This document shows positions 34,523 to 49,143 of a DNA stretch of 64,000 bases, one piece after another. The DNA comes from Adenanthera pavonina. Lineage: Eukaryota; Streptophyta; Magnoliopsida; Fabales; Fabaceae. A program made the translations under genes and the position numbers. The stretch covers positions 17,341,501 through 17,405,500 of the forward strand of contig JAIVEN010000015.1 in NCBI GenBank assembly GCA_026686845.1, in the 5' to 3' direction. Positions within the stretch are counted from its first letter, which is position 1. The number at the start of each line of letters is the position of its first letter. Under the pieces are notes generated by a model. It was not told the DNA's origin. It worked only from the letters and a program-made list of their open reading frames with translations, and did not search any database.

Positions 34523-37500
34523 CTAATAGAAGAAAGAATTATCCTTGGGACTGGGAGCATCCTTGCAAAGCATTGAACGAACTTCCATGATAAACCTAGG
34601 CGGCTCCAGGTCTTTCTCTTGCAATGCGTTTCCTAGAAGCTGCTGCATTTGTGAGGCAAAGGTATCGTCCAGAATCTTCACAAAAAGCTTTAGGTCACAA
34701 ATCGAAAGGTATATAACAGCCTACTATATTATTTAAAGTGAAATACAGCAGTGAAAATGGTATCCGTGCAAACACTGAAGATAGTTACTCCACCAAGTGT
34801 TTCACAATTAAAAGTAGTCTAAATCATTGGATTACCACTCATTGGGTTAAATTGGTCGAAATTTTGATACATCATTATCTACCAATATGACAGCTTGCTT
34901 GTATACCAGAGGTCAGAAAACCCTAAATCGGTACCATTCATGTTACCTACATTTAATCATTACGATGCTAACACAGGGATTCTAAATAGCGAAACTAGAC
35001 ATGGGCCCTGTGCTTATTGATATTGATTGGTTTCTCCTCAGAGAAGCATCCAGTGAAATGGATCCGGTAAGAACAAAGTTTGTGACCTTTTGATCTGATC
35101 ATGAGAATGAAGTTAGGTCAAGCAGTCTTCATAAATAAATAACCCAATGGATAGAGACCTCTTTTTGGGCACAAGAGAGAGAGAACCATGGACATAAACC
35201 ATGAAATTTTTGTATTTTATAATAAAACAAATAAATCCAGCAAAATATAAACAGCACTGTCTTTTTTAAACACTTAGTAGTAACAAATTTACACTCAAGT
35301 TGCTGATTAAATAGATCACTACTTACCGATACGGCGACCCTTGAACCTTTGTACCACGTTCTATTCTCTTTTCTGTTCTCCAAGAAATTTAAAATTTCCT
35401 GTTGAAACAAAAGATATAAACCAAGGGCATTGATGACATACAATTAATAGCCTGCAATCTGTAATTTCAACAAGGTGAGTAAATCAAATATACGGAGAAA
35501 CTTACCTGTCCCATTCGGTCCCAATAACCTCGACAGATGGCAATGAAGACATGGGTCGCAAAAATACTGTGAATGTGGCTTATGGTACTAACCAGCTGGT
35601 CTTTCAGTGGCTGCATTCTCACTCTTAGATCAGATTCTACCACAGTTTCCTTTGAATCTTGGAGAATCTTCTTCAATTTTGTGGCATTCTGTAACTTTGT
35701 CTGGTACAACATAAAAGATGCATGTTAGGGACACATACACGGCTTCATTAACATTACTTTAGAAAAATCATTGAATCTAGAATGAAATATCTTGAACTGC
35801 ACATGCAGAAGAAAGAAACTTAGCAGCAGCAGCAGCAGAGATTACCGTGTACAGTCAATGCAATTCCACTATGAATTCAATAAAAATACACTTCTAGTCA
35901 TACATAAAGAGTACTTACTACAATTCAGGTAAAATAGGTTTCATATAATAGTATAAACAAGTAGATGCAAGCATAAACATAAAGAAATTGCAGCTCTACT
36001 TACATGAACTGGAGGTTTTGTCAGAAATTGAGAATAAGCGAAGCTCATTATGCTTGCCACTTTTATGAGTATAGGTCTCATGTTCAATGTTCCAAAAAGT
36101 ACTTCTATTATGGGTTCACCAAAATCATCATATCATAAATTTCTAACAGAATAAGATTCTTTATTAACTTAAAGCATGATACTAACATTCTCAACAAGTT
36201 TCTCCACAATAGCTTGGACATAGTTCCTGAACTTTGCCCTCAGCATCACCGTCACTTCACTGAGTCGCTCACCAGGTGCTATGTTTCCAACATTTGGTAT
36301 GCAAGAACCCCATGACTTGAACTGCGATTCTATCCTGGGACGCAAGACATCAAGCATCCTCTTCATGGAATTCAAAACAATTCCAAGCTGAAAGAAGCAA
36401 CAGAAGTTTGAATACCAAAGTACATGTCTAAAAGAACACTGCAATTTTTTGAGAAATTCTACTCACCTCATCAGGAACAACATAGGAGCATGTAGATCGT
36501 TTTGCAAGCTTCTGCACATACTTGAGCCCAAATTTCTTAGGGGCGATGTTTTCCTTGATTGGAGACAATACGTCTGCATATTGTTTGTCTAAAGCTTCTA
36601 CTATGGCCTTTTCAATATCAGCAACGGCCTGTTGACACACAAGAAAAAAGGGAGTCCAATTAAAACTTGCATATTCTCGGTTCTTTTTGGACATATCAAT
36701 AAATACAAATTTCTGGAACAATTTTTTGGGGGGTTAAAGAAAGTATATCAGTACCCTAATGATAACACACATACCCTCAAGATTGGTGTTTGGAGACTTA
36801 AAAGAGAGACAACAGAAAGATGGTTGGGGGGACGGATGTTGAATAATGAAGTTAGAATCTTCTAAGAACCCCATTGCATTTTGTGGCACCTACTATCTAG
36901 TACTCAGAGCCACCTTACCCTCAACACCTCCCTAAACAAAGAACTCTCCAGCAACTAATGCAGTTGCCAAGGAAGATGACAAATTGTAATTACTGAAGTA
37001 ACAAAACTGACTCTATTACTATCGTGTAGGTTTACGGTTTGATTAAATCAGACTGCTTAACAGCACCATCTTAAGGACAAAAAAAAAAATGAAAATGGAA
37101 ATCAGTTAGATTTATTACAAAGCTCAAATTTATGGCAGAGATTGAAAAGGATGACAAAAGAGAAAAAAAATGAAGCACAATCCATCCATACATACATTCT
37201 CAAGAACCAAGGTATATTCAGGCCAGCGGCAAATGATGACTTCATAGTCTGTCAACGTTTCTTTCAGCCGTTCATACATATCATCAATAAAAGGAGTTGT
37301 AGAATGCTGTGTTCTAACTCCTGACCATTTCACCTGGCAAGAGTGAGGCTTTAAGACAATACTTTTGGCATACAGATTATAATATAATACTGGAGAAAAC
37401 AGTCAAATATACGATAAATTTCAAATCATCTTTCATACATAATATAAATGGGGGAACATCATAGAATAACAGTACATTCAAAAAAAAAGGTACCTTATCT

Positions 37501-40500
37501 AGTTTGCATGACTCAAGCAAAGATAGGCGTTTATCTTGGATCCAGACAAGAATATATAAGTGGAACAATTCTTTTGCATCTACTCCACCTTTGACAGGAC
37601 TGAGAAAGAAATGGAAAAATTTAATATTATGCAGGGTATCAGAAATTTGATTGTCCACATAAATAGGGCTATATATACTCCAGTACCAACAATTACCTGA
37701 GATTCCAGCTGATAAGATCCCTTTGAAAATCTGATGTTGCAATAAGAAGTTCCGCTACAGGTGGTGAAGGGCCTGACGGTGGACAAGCAATGAGGAAATC
37801 TCGTAATCTACTGCAAAGTTCTGTGCTGTATATGGACGCAGAAAGATTTGATAGGTCCATGAAGCTGTGGAAATTTACAGGGCGGAAAAACAATTTTTAG
37901 AACCTCTAATTGACATTAATTCCTTCACAAACTAATAGAGAAGAATGCATGCACTGATATATAAGCACTTCAAATGCTTCTGATGAAGAGCTCCATAGAA
38001 TAATTCCTCTGTAAAGGAATCAAGTATCGTAATGCCAATAAAGTGATCACAATACCAAAGTAAATTTCAACAAAATAAATATTGATAAACACACCAATAA
38101 TTGCAATAACAACAACAACAATAATAATAATAATTGAATTCATCATATTTTGAGTTTAAATAACAAAACCATGCTTCTTTTCTGTTGTTGTCAAAGCTTT
38201 TAAGTTTAAAGAATGACGTCAACTACAAGCTAATATACTGTTGTTTGCTTGTTCTGTTTCCTAATCAGATAAGACTACTGCAATAAAGTTCACATGAATG
38301 GTGAGTGTGCTCTCATTCAGTCCAAAAAAATGAACATTGACTAATAAGAGCTTAAATAGTGTACTGGACTTAGTAAGAAGAATTAGCATACCGCTATGTT
38401 ATCACCCAAATTAATGAGACACTTATTTATTTAATTAAATACTAAGTTCAAAAATCGAATTTTCTATTAAAGAGGAGGTGTTGATGATTAACAGCAACTG
38501 CATTGGGTATTTTTATTAAGGCAGCCAATTACAATGGATATATGTGTTTGTGTGCGCCTGCACACATTAAAGGTTATTTACTAAGATGAAATCATATCTG
38601 CAAGATTGTTAGTTCTGACCACTGGCAACATAAGCTTGCAAAACAAGAATCAACAGACAACCAGTTATAATTCATTTTGAAATTGACAAAACAAGACAGT
38701 TCACCAAAACATATCTTGACAGAAGCGGAAAACAGCTCATTCCACATTCTTCAAGACCAATCAACTGATTTCGTTATTTTTCAATATTTGAGCACCGTTT
38801 ATCAGAAAATTACACAGCCATGCCACAAATAGACATGGCTGAAAAGCAAATTTCCAACTAATTAAAGAAATTCAAGATGACATGAGAAATAAATAATACC
38901 TGGGAAGTATATTTTGATTCAGAATCTGGATGTCAGCAAAGATCTCGTTCCTAAGATTTATGCAGAGGGTTTTCATTTTCTGGTAAGCAGTAGATGTCGT
39001 CATGCTGTCAATTAGATTGCCTTCATTATTGTTTGAAACATACTCGTCTGTTTCAGTCAGGTGCCTTCTGGACCTCTTTTTTGCAGCAACCTAGGGAGAT
39101 GCCAGTAGTGAGTGAAGCAAATACATTCATTTACTTAGCAAGTACCATCATGATAATCTCAAGTTTCACTAACCTGAAAATAGTGACAGAAAGCTGTTTG
39201 AGCCTCAGGAGATAATATATCATGAAGCAGCTTGTAGAGTTTGACAGCAGGCTCCAGGGCAGGTGCTGCAACACCAGATGCAGCTCTGAAAACTTCCGAG
39301 ATACCAGAATGAGATGATTCATCAAGTGACTTGTAATTCTCAAAAACAAGACTAAGTATCTGTTCAATTTGATCCTTAGTCTCTCCAAGTATTCGATTCT
39401 GATCAGAATAACCAAAATCCATACTATGTTAGGTCAGACAGAGCTCAAAATGTTAGCTAAAACATTGCTCATGTTACAATAGCATTATTAAGAAAACCAT
39501 AAAAACAGAGTCTTGAAGTCACATCAATCGAATCAGAAATTTCAGTAGTACCTCCTGGTGGCTCAAAGAAGACTTGCCACTGCCCTTCATGATAACAGGT
39601 GCTAGCAAATTATACACCAAGTTGAGGCAGTCAGCTGTTGGTGTAGCCACATCCATTACATAAGATAGGTGCCTGATTACATAGAAAAAGAGGAGCCCCA
39701 CAAGCATAATGAATAAGATAAAGCATAAAAGATCACAGTCATTAACTTTCATATTCCTAGTATTCAAGAAACAATAGCAAATTGACATCAGATTACCTTA
39801 ACTTGGTATATATCTCAGACACCCCATAATATGATGCGAATTCTGTTAAGAGCCATTTCCATGGACCATTTAACATTAGGTTCCTTTCTTGAAAGCCTTG
39901 AACTTTCATTGCAACTTCTAAAACTAAGTCATATGCTACTGTCTCTGCCACAGAGCCACACTACAATCACAAGAAAGAGACAACAGCACAACTGCTTGAG
40001 GTAAAGTATAATAAGAAATTCATAATTTACATTTAAGATACCATTTAACAAACAAAAAATATAAAATCAAACAGTTAATAAAGCTTTTATTTGCCCTCAT
40101 CTGTTGGCTTCCAAGGCTACGAGGATAATCCCAAATGCTTTTGTGTTCCAGATTTCTGTTGGGGATAGGAGAGGTGGAAGGTGGCTCTAGAAGGATCTAA
40201 AAATTGCATTTGATAGACGTTGGTCACGGAATAGACAGATCAGAATCAGAATACTTCATAATATCATGCTCATGACAGTGCCAAAAATATGGTGGCTCTC
40301 AAGTAACTTCAGTGGTGGTAGAAATCTTAATACGGCTTCTGACAGTAATTAATTAAAAGATTACGTCAGAAACCCTAGGAAATTATTCGGAGATAACACC
40401 ACCTTTTAACTTTAAGCAGTTTCTCAGTTCCAATATTCTTGGCAGGTATACAAAATCAGGAGTAAAATCCCACATCTATTAAGCACACATGAGAGTAAGA

Positions 40501-43500
40501 TCATCGTTTAAAGAAAACAGCTCAAAAACTCTGCTTATGTTCATAGTAGCTAACCTTGGGATGACTACTGTCATCTGAACTTGTTGAATAATTTATATAA
40601 AGTTGTATCTTGCCCACAAGGTTGTGGTCTTGCCCATGATATATGTTCCACCAGCGTAATTTGTCAGCCTGCATTCAGATTGCTCATCAGTCCCTTACCA
40701 TAGAGGCATAGATATCATCATTCATTGCAAGAATGCACGATAGTGAGTATTGTGAAAGTGCTTACTAGTAAACGGTATTTATGTATTTTGGGTATATAAG
40801 TTATGTCCAGGTGGCATGCTCTATTCAGCATGCGCCCATTCTTTATTTCTGCTACTAAACATGTCATGAGTGTGTAACAGAATCTATCACTATATAATGC
40901 AGAGAGTAGTGAGCCCAGGATCATCTGAGGCTTCTGAGCCTTCTCTCATTTTCCATCTCTTCTATTAGTTGCTTCTCTTTCGTGAAAGACAAAAACTAAC
41001 ACCTTTAAAAAGGAAATGCAATAGAAAATGTTACCGGGTCATCAGCAATATTAGCCACCTGGACAAGAACACAGCCAACATGCTTCCCCTTGGAATCTTG
41101 AACTTCAACAAGCAGATCATCTCCTAGGCTATCTGGAAAACTGTAAAGTACTCAGCAGTTTATTCAGAAGTTATGGTCACAAAAGACAAAGAAACTCTAC
41201 TTACAACATGTGGGTTTCACATGATCCAGGCTGCATTCTGATGGCATCTTCTTCAGTCATGCTTTTAAGTCTTAACAAACATGAGTATGTTTCTGGACAC
41301 ATTATAGGCAGAAAAGTTTATAAAACGAGGATAAACAATAGATTAATTCTTTATAAGAATATTGCACATAGAGCAGGAAGGATTTTGCAGGTAATATTAG
41401 AACAAGTAGTTCATGAATCACATCAATGCAGGTAATAAACATGCAAGGACATAGAAGTGAACTAAAGAGTGAAGGCTTCTAAAAACACCAAAGAAATTGT
41501 TGCAGTAAAATATGAATTAAAATAAAATTTAACAAGAAAATTATTACTCCACAAGCAAGTAAAAAATATAAAAATAATAGCTGGGTGTAATAAATTTTTG
41601 TGCAGTGAAATTGACAAGAACAAATGATAAGGATGCAAAATATGTCAAAAGCTAGATTGACTACACCAAAATAGCTCCAATTTCATTTTTTGGAAATCAT
41701 ATGCTGCTCTTAAGGAATAACAATGAAATCTTATTCAAGAAACTTGCATTTGGAAACTGCTCAGTTGTCCATACGGATCTTCAAAACGTAATCAAATAAT
41801 AGTAATTTTCTAGACAGGCATGAATATATACAAAATTGATAGTTCTTGTATAACCTATCCCCTGCATAAAATAAGTTGGCAGCTTAGGTATTAAGCACCT
41901 GTCATTTAAGTTTCCTGATTCTTTGACTCCCAATTCTAAGTATTAAGAAGCCCATAAGTCAAAGGAGAAGAGTAAAGGGCAGCAACAAAGTTCAATAATT
42001 ACACAAAGAGGCCCAAACTCAATTAAAAATAAGCTGGCAGCTTAGGTATTAAGCACCTGTCATTTAAGTTTCCTGATTCTTTGACTCTCAATTCTAAGTA
42101 TTAAGAAGCCCATAAGTCAAAGGAGAAGAATAAAGGGCAGCAACAAAGTTCAATAATTACACAAAGAGGCCCAAACTCAATTAAAAATACATTCTTGTGT
42201 CAAGCACATGATCAGGCACTGGATTCACAAAGAACCATAGTTATGATATGAAAAAGATTAAAAGAAGGAATTTCTCCAACAATACGCCCACTTTCACTGA
42301 ATCAACTGCACTATTCCACAGTGCTAGAGACTTTCTAGTTGGACTAGGCCAGCAGGACATGGTATAAAATATTAACTATTGGAATCAGCACCCACTGGAA
42401 TAAACATGCAAAGGTTATAACACCAGCTTGCACAACTTCATAAAAAATTGCATAAAAAATCTTGATAGGCCACAAAACAATGCATAAAAAATTGCATCTT
42501 CACATACCTTGCACAACTTCATATGATGATGGAGAGCTCCGGAGAGTTTTAACACCAGCTTTTAGGAGTCCAGACACCTGCTGTATATACCGGGTGCTGG
42601 CATGCACATATGCCAGACTTTGTTGTGCCAAGGAACCATTTCCTGGTATATGTGGGGCAAATCGAACTTTTCTGAGGGAATGCCATCCAGAAGAGAGTGT
42701 AGACTGCAAACTGGAAAAATGGTGTTGCACAGACTCCATTTTAATTTTAGGTGCCCTAAAAGATGAGAAGCTACAGCCAGTAGGGTGTTCCAAGCCCAGT
42801 TTCACTTTACGTACTGCACAGTAAAGTTATATCAACAAAGACTCAATATGGAGAAATTAGATGATTGAATAGTCAAAACTACCATAAAAAACCACCTTGC
42901 ACTTTCATCTTTCCAATGAGTTTTTTATGTTTTGATGCAACACCCTCACTGGAAAGCTCTGGATTTTGCTTCACCATTAGTTCATCCTCTGACTGTAATA
43001 GGACATGCCGCAATCTACAATTCAAATTAAAAATAATATAAAATTCTGATGAGTGGAGATAATAGCAACCCATAAATGAGAATTTGCGACTATAAGCCAG
43101 AACCATGGCTACTGATATTTAGTTTTAGCAATTTTCAGAACAGAACCTTAGATTCTTTCTTCTTATAGAATTATAAGTTGAGTCCATGACAAAAGTAAAT
43201 AGTCTACATCTATTTGAGAATCCCATAATCCCAGAAGGATGCTCCCTTACTCTGAAGCCAGACCATGTTATCTGAGTTGATCTTCTATCAAGGACTACAT
43301 GGTAGGATAAAGCCAGGTTCATCTTTACATAACAGAATAGGTGACATCAAGAGGAAGAATCTAAACTCACCCAAATGCATCCCTTAGTAAAGCACATTCG
43401 TTTTCTAGAAACATGGGAGCTTCCATGCATTGCATTGCCCAAGCATGAAGACAAAGGCGCACGCAAGCATCATAGGCTATCACTGCATGCCATGGCCCAA

Positions 43501-45256
43501 GGGCGCTGAAATGGATTTACATAAGCACATAATTAATGAATAAAAACTAGAAGAACACCTCACTCAATCATCAGCACAATTAACATATATGATACCTTGC
43601 ATGAAAGGTTGGAACACGAGGAGGGTGTGAACTTGAAGATGCTACAGCCTCTGAACCAGCAGTAGATCTGCAACACAGACACTTCAAAATGAGTTGATAC
43701 TGAATGCATATAAAGGTTTGCATATGTTGTGTGACTAGGAAGTCAATGTAATTTGTATGAGGCAAAAGGAAATGCCTTGAGACTTGCTTGTTCTTGTCAA
43801 AAATACTAACCTATCAAATTGTTCAGGGTTCTCATTTCCATTACTGGACTTTATCTTATTCTCAAACAAAGATTTAAAAGGGCTTGACTCGTTTCTAGTA
43901 GAAAACCCTTCTGAATCTGCCACAGTAGAAGCTGCAATCTTCTCAGATGTTTGCTTGATTTCTTGACCAGAACTGCAAAATGGGGGAGCACTGGCAATGT
44001 CTTCATCATCACCTTCATCATCATCATCAGACAATCTTCCATTCTGTGTATTTTCATACAGAAATGGTGAATTTAGGTTGATTTCAGCTATAAGAGAAAT
44101 TATATTTGTAGACGGTAATAGGTAGGACCTCAAAAGCTGAAAAGAAAATTCTTAAAGCGCATTCAAAGATGACAATTATGCCTGAGTAAACATTAGTGCT
44201 TGAATTTCCTTAGTTTTTATTAAGTTTTACACCAAAAAAAATTTTTTTTTGCTTATTTTCACCATTATGCAACTCCTAGATCTTCTAAGTAAAAAATGAA
44301 GAAGGTTCGACCAGACAATCGGCAATCATACCAAACAGATAGATAAAAAGTACAAACTGACCCTGTGCCTAATTTTGGACGCTGAAAATGAAATCATATA
44401 ATCTAGCACGTTACAGCCATGCCTTGATTTGATTATATGTAATATATTACTGCATACCTTTTCAGTAGCGTGGTTCACATTCATCCTTGAAGGCATACTA
44501 GAAGCATACCCCAGTGAAACAAAAGTTCTAGTCTTTGGCACAGTGCCATTGACGCTTCCTACCAGTGTGGTAGAGAATTCTGAGCTTGCAGCAGAATCTG
44601 ATGACTCGTCCTCCGTAAAATTACTCGGCATTGCATTCCCAGTTCCCCCCATCCGAGGGTTTCTCACAACACCAGGTTTCCCAACCACTGTTTCCCTCGA
44701 GGAACTCACCTCAGAATACGTATAGTCACTACCGTATCGGGATGGCCTTTGCGTGACATTCCTATGTCTGGGAGCGGCACCATTGGGGACTCTGTGGTCT
44801 AGGGGAGACGAATCCAGTGAATATCTGCAACCATAAACTTCCTCCTCCGAGTCGCTGGCATCATTGTCAGAATTAGTACCACTATCATCGACTCCACCAG
44901 GAATTGCATTCGGAGGAAGATGACCACTTCTGAATTTTGCTGGCGGTGGCAACCCGAATCCTCTAGCGCCACCGCTTTTTATCCCACCAACAGGATCAAT
45001 TCGAGATCTCGAATTTGAGAATAGAATTTCCTTCTGAACACCAACAAAATCAGAACTTAGAAAGATCAATATACATTTCCAGAAGCACATGCTAATATTC
45101 AGAAACCCAAATAGAAAAGCAGGTGGAATGTATGAAGATTGATATCTATCTCTTACAATAAAATGTTCGGAAAAAGAGAAAAAGAATAAGCAAATCAATG
45201 AAGCTGACCTCTCGAACCCATCGAAGTGCACTCTTGTCAAGCCCTTCAGTGAACAT
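34523..45256 (-). CDS. Large conserved plant protein, At4g24610/At5g65440-like, function unknown
   Basis: A 22-exon gene: 45209-45256, 44458-45033, 43811-44043, 43596-43667, 43371-43505, 42896-43014, 42508-42813, 41205-41292, 41035-41140, 40555-40668, 39797-39960, 39552-39672, 39174-39398, 38900-39090, 37697-37864, 37494-37599, 37196-37333, 36467-36628, 36187-36387, 35506-35700, 35327-35398, 34523-34675. Phases close to a TAG stop, giving about 1230 aa. ATG 45256 (MFTEGLDKSALRW) is the first in-frame ATG; the frame is open further upstream without one. The N-terminal third is Ser/Gly/Asp-rich and probably disordered. The rest is conserved and mostly helical (ALGPWHAVIAYDACVRLCLH, GPWKWLLTEFASYYGVSE, CRGYWDRMGQ, FLENRKENRTWYKGSRVAVS). 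No named catalytic motif, signal peptide or membrane segment was seen. Some databases label relatives as 'pesticidal crystal' protein; nothing here supports a toxin. Confidence 0.87.
41873..42189. repeat. 158 bp tandem duplication in intron
   Basis: Two adjacent copies (41873-42030 and 42031-42188) starting AAGYTGGCAGCTTAGGTATT and differing at only about three positions. They lie in the intron between exons 7 and 8 of the large unknown gene (41293-42507). High identity indicates a recent duplication. Confidence 0.9.
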
Positions 45257-47932
45257 GGTTTTGGCCTTCAGCAGCAACCAAGCCCAGATAACCTTTGCCC
45301 CAAATTCAAAACCTCGACCCTCAAGCAAATGTACATAAAATCTAAAGCTTGGGCTAAATAATAATACTGTACATATGAATTGAAGTTAAGGGTTTCAATA
45401 CAGAGAGAGGCAAATAGAGGCAATGGCAGATTAAAGCTTTGAGATTTAACCAGCTTAGGAACACTGGAACGTAAACAGTGGAGAATTGAGGACAGATAAA
45501 AAAGGGTTTGCTTCACCAAGAAGCTTTCTGCGTTCAGCTCTCTAAGGAGAGACCCACAAAAGAACCTCTGCAAACCTCTGGGTGGGTTTTCAGTCCACTT
45601 TCTGTGCTTTTTTGTTTTTTAAGGGTAAAACATATATTTCGACATTTCTCGAGAAAAAAATTGCTAAATTTCCTCGATCGATGTATTTTAAATTTTTAAG
45701 GACTGCACAACGAGCATTTTTAATTTTTAATAATAATCAAGGAATGTATTGGCTGAAAAAATAAAAAAAATATTTTTTTAAATTTTATATCAATTACATA
45801 CATATTAAAAAAATTAATTTTTAAATAAAATTAATATAAAAAATATTTATATTTTTATTTGATTCTTATTAAATATTTATTTACCTTACAAAATATTTTA
45901 TGATATTAAATGGAGGGAGTATATAATTGCATGTCGGTGGGTATTTGTGCTGAGTGAAAACGACGACCTATGCAAGAGGAATAGATGATGACTACGGGTC
46001 CCAAAAAGACAATAGAAAAGGGAGAGTTGTCCGAAAAGAAAGCGCACGCAGTTTATGCTTCGAGTAGCCAGAAAAGTTCACGGGATTTTCTGACGTGGCA
46101 AATTGATGGGCCGTTTCTAGAAGTTTAGCTTCGTATATATTATTACCTTGTTTTTAATATAAAATTTTTTTAATTAAATTATATAAATTTAGAATTAAAA
46201 TTAAAATTAATTAATTATACCAATTTTTTTAAAAATTTTAATATTTTTTTAAAATTATCTTTATTTAATATCTTTTCTCTTTCTTTTTAGTTACATTAAA
46301 TAAGAATATTTTTTTTAAAAATATATAATAAATATTATCTTATACATTATAAAGGATATTATATTTAGAATCAGAGTAAAATATCTCATATATAAGATAG
46401 GACCGAAGGGAGTATATCCTTCCTTCTATTTTTAATATAATATTTTTTAATTAATCCCACAAATTGAGAATAAAAATTAAAATTAGTCAATTATCGTAAT
46501 TTTATTAAAATCATAATTTTTTAAAATTATTCTTATTTAATTTTTTATCTCTTTTTATTATATATTAAATATAAATATTTTTTAAAAAAATATAATAAAT
46601 ACTATTTATATATTATAAAATCTTATACTTAGAAAAAAAAACTAAATTCAGGACGGGAGAAAGTACCCTTTAGTAATTTATTATTAATTAATTAATTAAT
46701 TAAGTGTATAGTAAGACTATACAGTCGAACGTTGTGGTAGTGTGGAAACACATTTTCGGCTCTTGCTGTAATTTCATGCTCCTAATAAATAAAATACTTG
46801 GGAGAGATGCCCGACCAGACGCACAACGCACATGGTGGTGGGTCCCACCTTATTTACAATTTTTTTGTTTCGTTCTGCTTGCTATTTGCTAGTTTAGTGA
46901 ACCTAACACTAGTACTCACATCTAACTACGTTGGATGGCCCGACCCTTACCCGCCCCGCAAGAAACGGTCTTGTTTGGACGTTGAAATCCTTGCGTTAAA
47001 GGACGTGTGTCGTTAGTGACATCAATGGCTGAGATTTGGAGCCGCGAAAAAAATGACTGCGATAGAGGATGATCAAGGGGGAATATGTGTGAATAAATTG
47101 TCGAATCTTGACGAAACTTTAATTTGAAATATTTTGAATGGGTCACCCAACAACAGTAAGGACAGACGACAATATGACTTGGATATTTCTTTTTCTTTCT
47201 TTTTCAAAAATAAAATCATCATTTTGACGCAGTTGAAGGTTTAGATCGTTATGCATGAAGTTAATGATTCCGACATCCACCAAACACATTCAGAAAAGAA
47301 TAACATAGGATAAAATTTTAATGGACTTTAACCTGTCAACTCGTAGGATGGGGAGAAATTATTGCCTGTTTGGGATTACAAGGCAGACCGCTCAGCTCGG
47401 CCCAAATATGATAGCCTCCACTGAAAAGCGTTGATAGCAGTTTGCATGCAATGCCAACAATACAAGCACAGCCGGAGTTTCGCAACGATTCCTCCCGTCC
47501 AAGGGAGAGTCATAAGAAGGGCGTGTTATAACTGCCAGTGCATTGAACTGTAAAATCCAAAAAAGCCAAGTATGACAATTTCTCTTGTATTCACTTTTGT
47601 AAGAATGAGGTATTATTAAATATAGACTAATTAATAAATATATATTAGAAAGATTAAAGTTGTTAAATATAACTTTTAAATGTTTTCATTCTTTTAATGA
47701 CTGAATATTATAGTGCTAGTATGCTAAACACGTTAATTTAAGACAGCAAGTTAAAGAGCTTGAACAAAAGACATCCAGCAGGTAACCATACTCAATTTCC
47801 TGCATATTGCCAGCTCTGCGTGAAAGCTTCCATTAGCGCTGGCGTGTGAGTGGCCGAAAAAATTAATAATAATATACTCAATTACAAAAAATAACAATCA
47901 ATAATTACTCTTACAAGTTGCAACATCCCGGG

Positions 47933-47967
<35 letters not shown>

Positions 47968-48970
47968 CGGCTTGGCTTTCATATTGTGGTTTTTCAAGGC
48001 AAGCCCAAATCACATGGAATTTGATGCTGCCCACGCGGAAAGGAACGAAACTGCGTAGGCGAAGGGAGCAAACAGTAAAGTTGCGGTGAATTTCGTATGA
48101 TCTGGGCCACATGGAATCATGCTGTGCCTTGCCTTGTCGTGTTTAATTTTAATCCCATGAATTCCCTGAATCACATCAGTAACGTTGCTAACGTAGCCAG
48201 CAAAAAAGTTCATCAATAATGGTTCTAAAAAAAATTTTCCAGGATGTACCATTTTTTTTTAAATTGTCAATTACTACTTCTTTGGTCTAGATTATTTGGT
48301 CATGACGCTGTTAAATGAAATCATTTCCAGATCACCACCAAATTCCAACCGCATCTTCAAATCTTCTCACTAAAGATCACTAATTTTATCAAACATGTAT
48401 GGAGATCTAACGAATCAACAATTCATTTTCATTGAAGGCTGCGTCATTTCATCAATGGATATTTAAAAGGAATCTACAACAGTAACGAGCATGACTGTTT
48501 CTTTTTCTGGCCTAGATTATAAGACGCATGAGCTTGATCGATCTAACTCAAAGCAAACAAATCACCCACGTTACGCTCCCCGAGGTACTCTGTCATTCGC
48601 ATTTATATGAGCCATCATCTTGTATATCATTTCAATCTGCAGAAAAAATATAAATGTCTCTAATTATACTGACTGAAATCAGATAAGTAGTGTAACATAA
48701 CTACACACACACATCTATATATAAAAGGATGTTAAGCACAAAAAAACATAAATAAATTTGACCGTCTTCATATCAGTTATCTTTAGGAGGTATATGCAAA
48801 TTTATATCAGCGTGCAGCACAATATTGTTGTAACCTAAACCCTGGAAAGATAGCCGCTTTCAGTTGATGGAGCTTCCTTACAGGGATCCCGTAGACACAT
48901 CCCAAATAACTTTAAGATAAGAAAAGATAGAGAAACTTGGTATTTAAAAAAATGTCTAGTTAACAGTTAA
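45257..48970. other. Intergenic, 5' region of large unknown gene plus AT-rich DNA
   Basis: 45257-45620 is probably the 5' leader and promoter of the minus-strand gene. 45700-46700 is extremely AT-rich, with a repeated pattern (AATTAAAATTAATTAATTATNCNAATTTT near 46190 and 46465) suggesting decayed repeats. 47936-47964 is a (TC)n microsatellite. No gene is supported; minus-strand ORFs near 47882-48252 have no family resemblance. Confidence 0.45.
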
Positions 48971-49143
48971 GTGCCTGTTTGGTTCTCCTTTTTGGAAACT
49001 AAACTGTACTTTCTAACCATCATTTTCTCCTTTTTCATCTAAACAACTTTTCAGTAAACTTCTCTACTTTTATCCAAATTTCATTTTTGTAAACTGTGAT
49101 TATTCTAAAAGTGCTTTTATAAAAAGGCAAACCAAACGGGCAC
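48971..49143. mobile_element. Tourist-like MITE
   Basis: A 173 bp element between TAA duplications (48968-48970 and 49144-49146). The left end is GTGCCTGTTTGGTT and the reverse-complemented right end is GTGCCCGTTTGGTT. The similarity continues into CCTTTTT on both sides. No ORF. It is a compact, well-preserved Tourist-type MITE. Confidence 0.8.

Noticed and set aside
40689..40990. Possible LTR or SINE fragment in an intron
   Set aside because: Strings such as TGTGTAACAGAATCTATCAC resemble retroelements, but no ends, tail or duplication were found.
42462..42824. Plus-strand 120 aa ORF
   Set aside because: Antisense to exon 7 of the large minus-strand gene, which has correct splice phases on both sides.
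44326..45240. Single 304 aa ORF as one exon
   Set aside because: It reads through introns at both ends; splice sites at 45033 and 44458 delimit the true exon.
48010..48252. Minus-strand 80 aa ORF with hydrophobic end
   Set aside because: No recognisable motif, no splice partners and a biased composition; not enough to call a gene.
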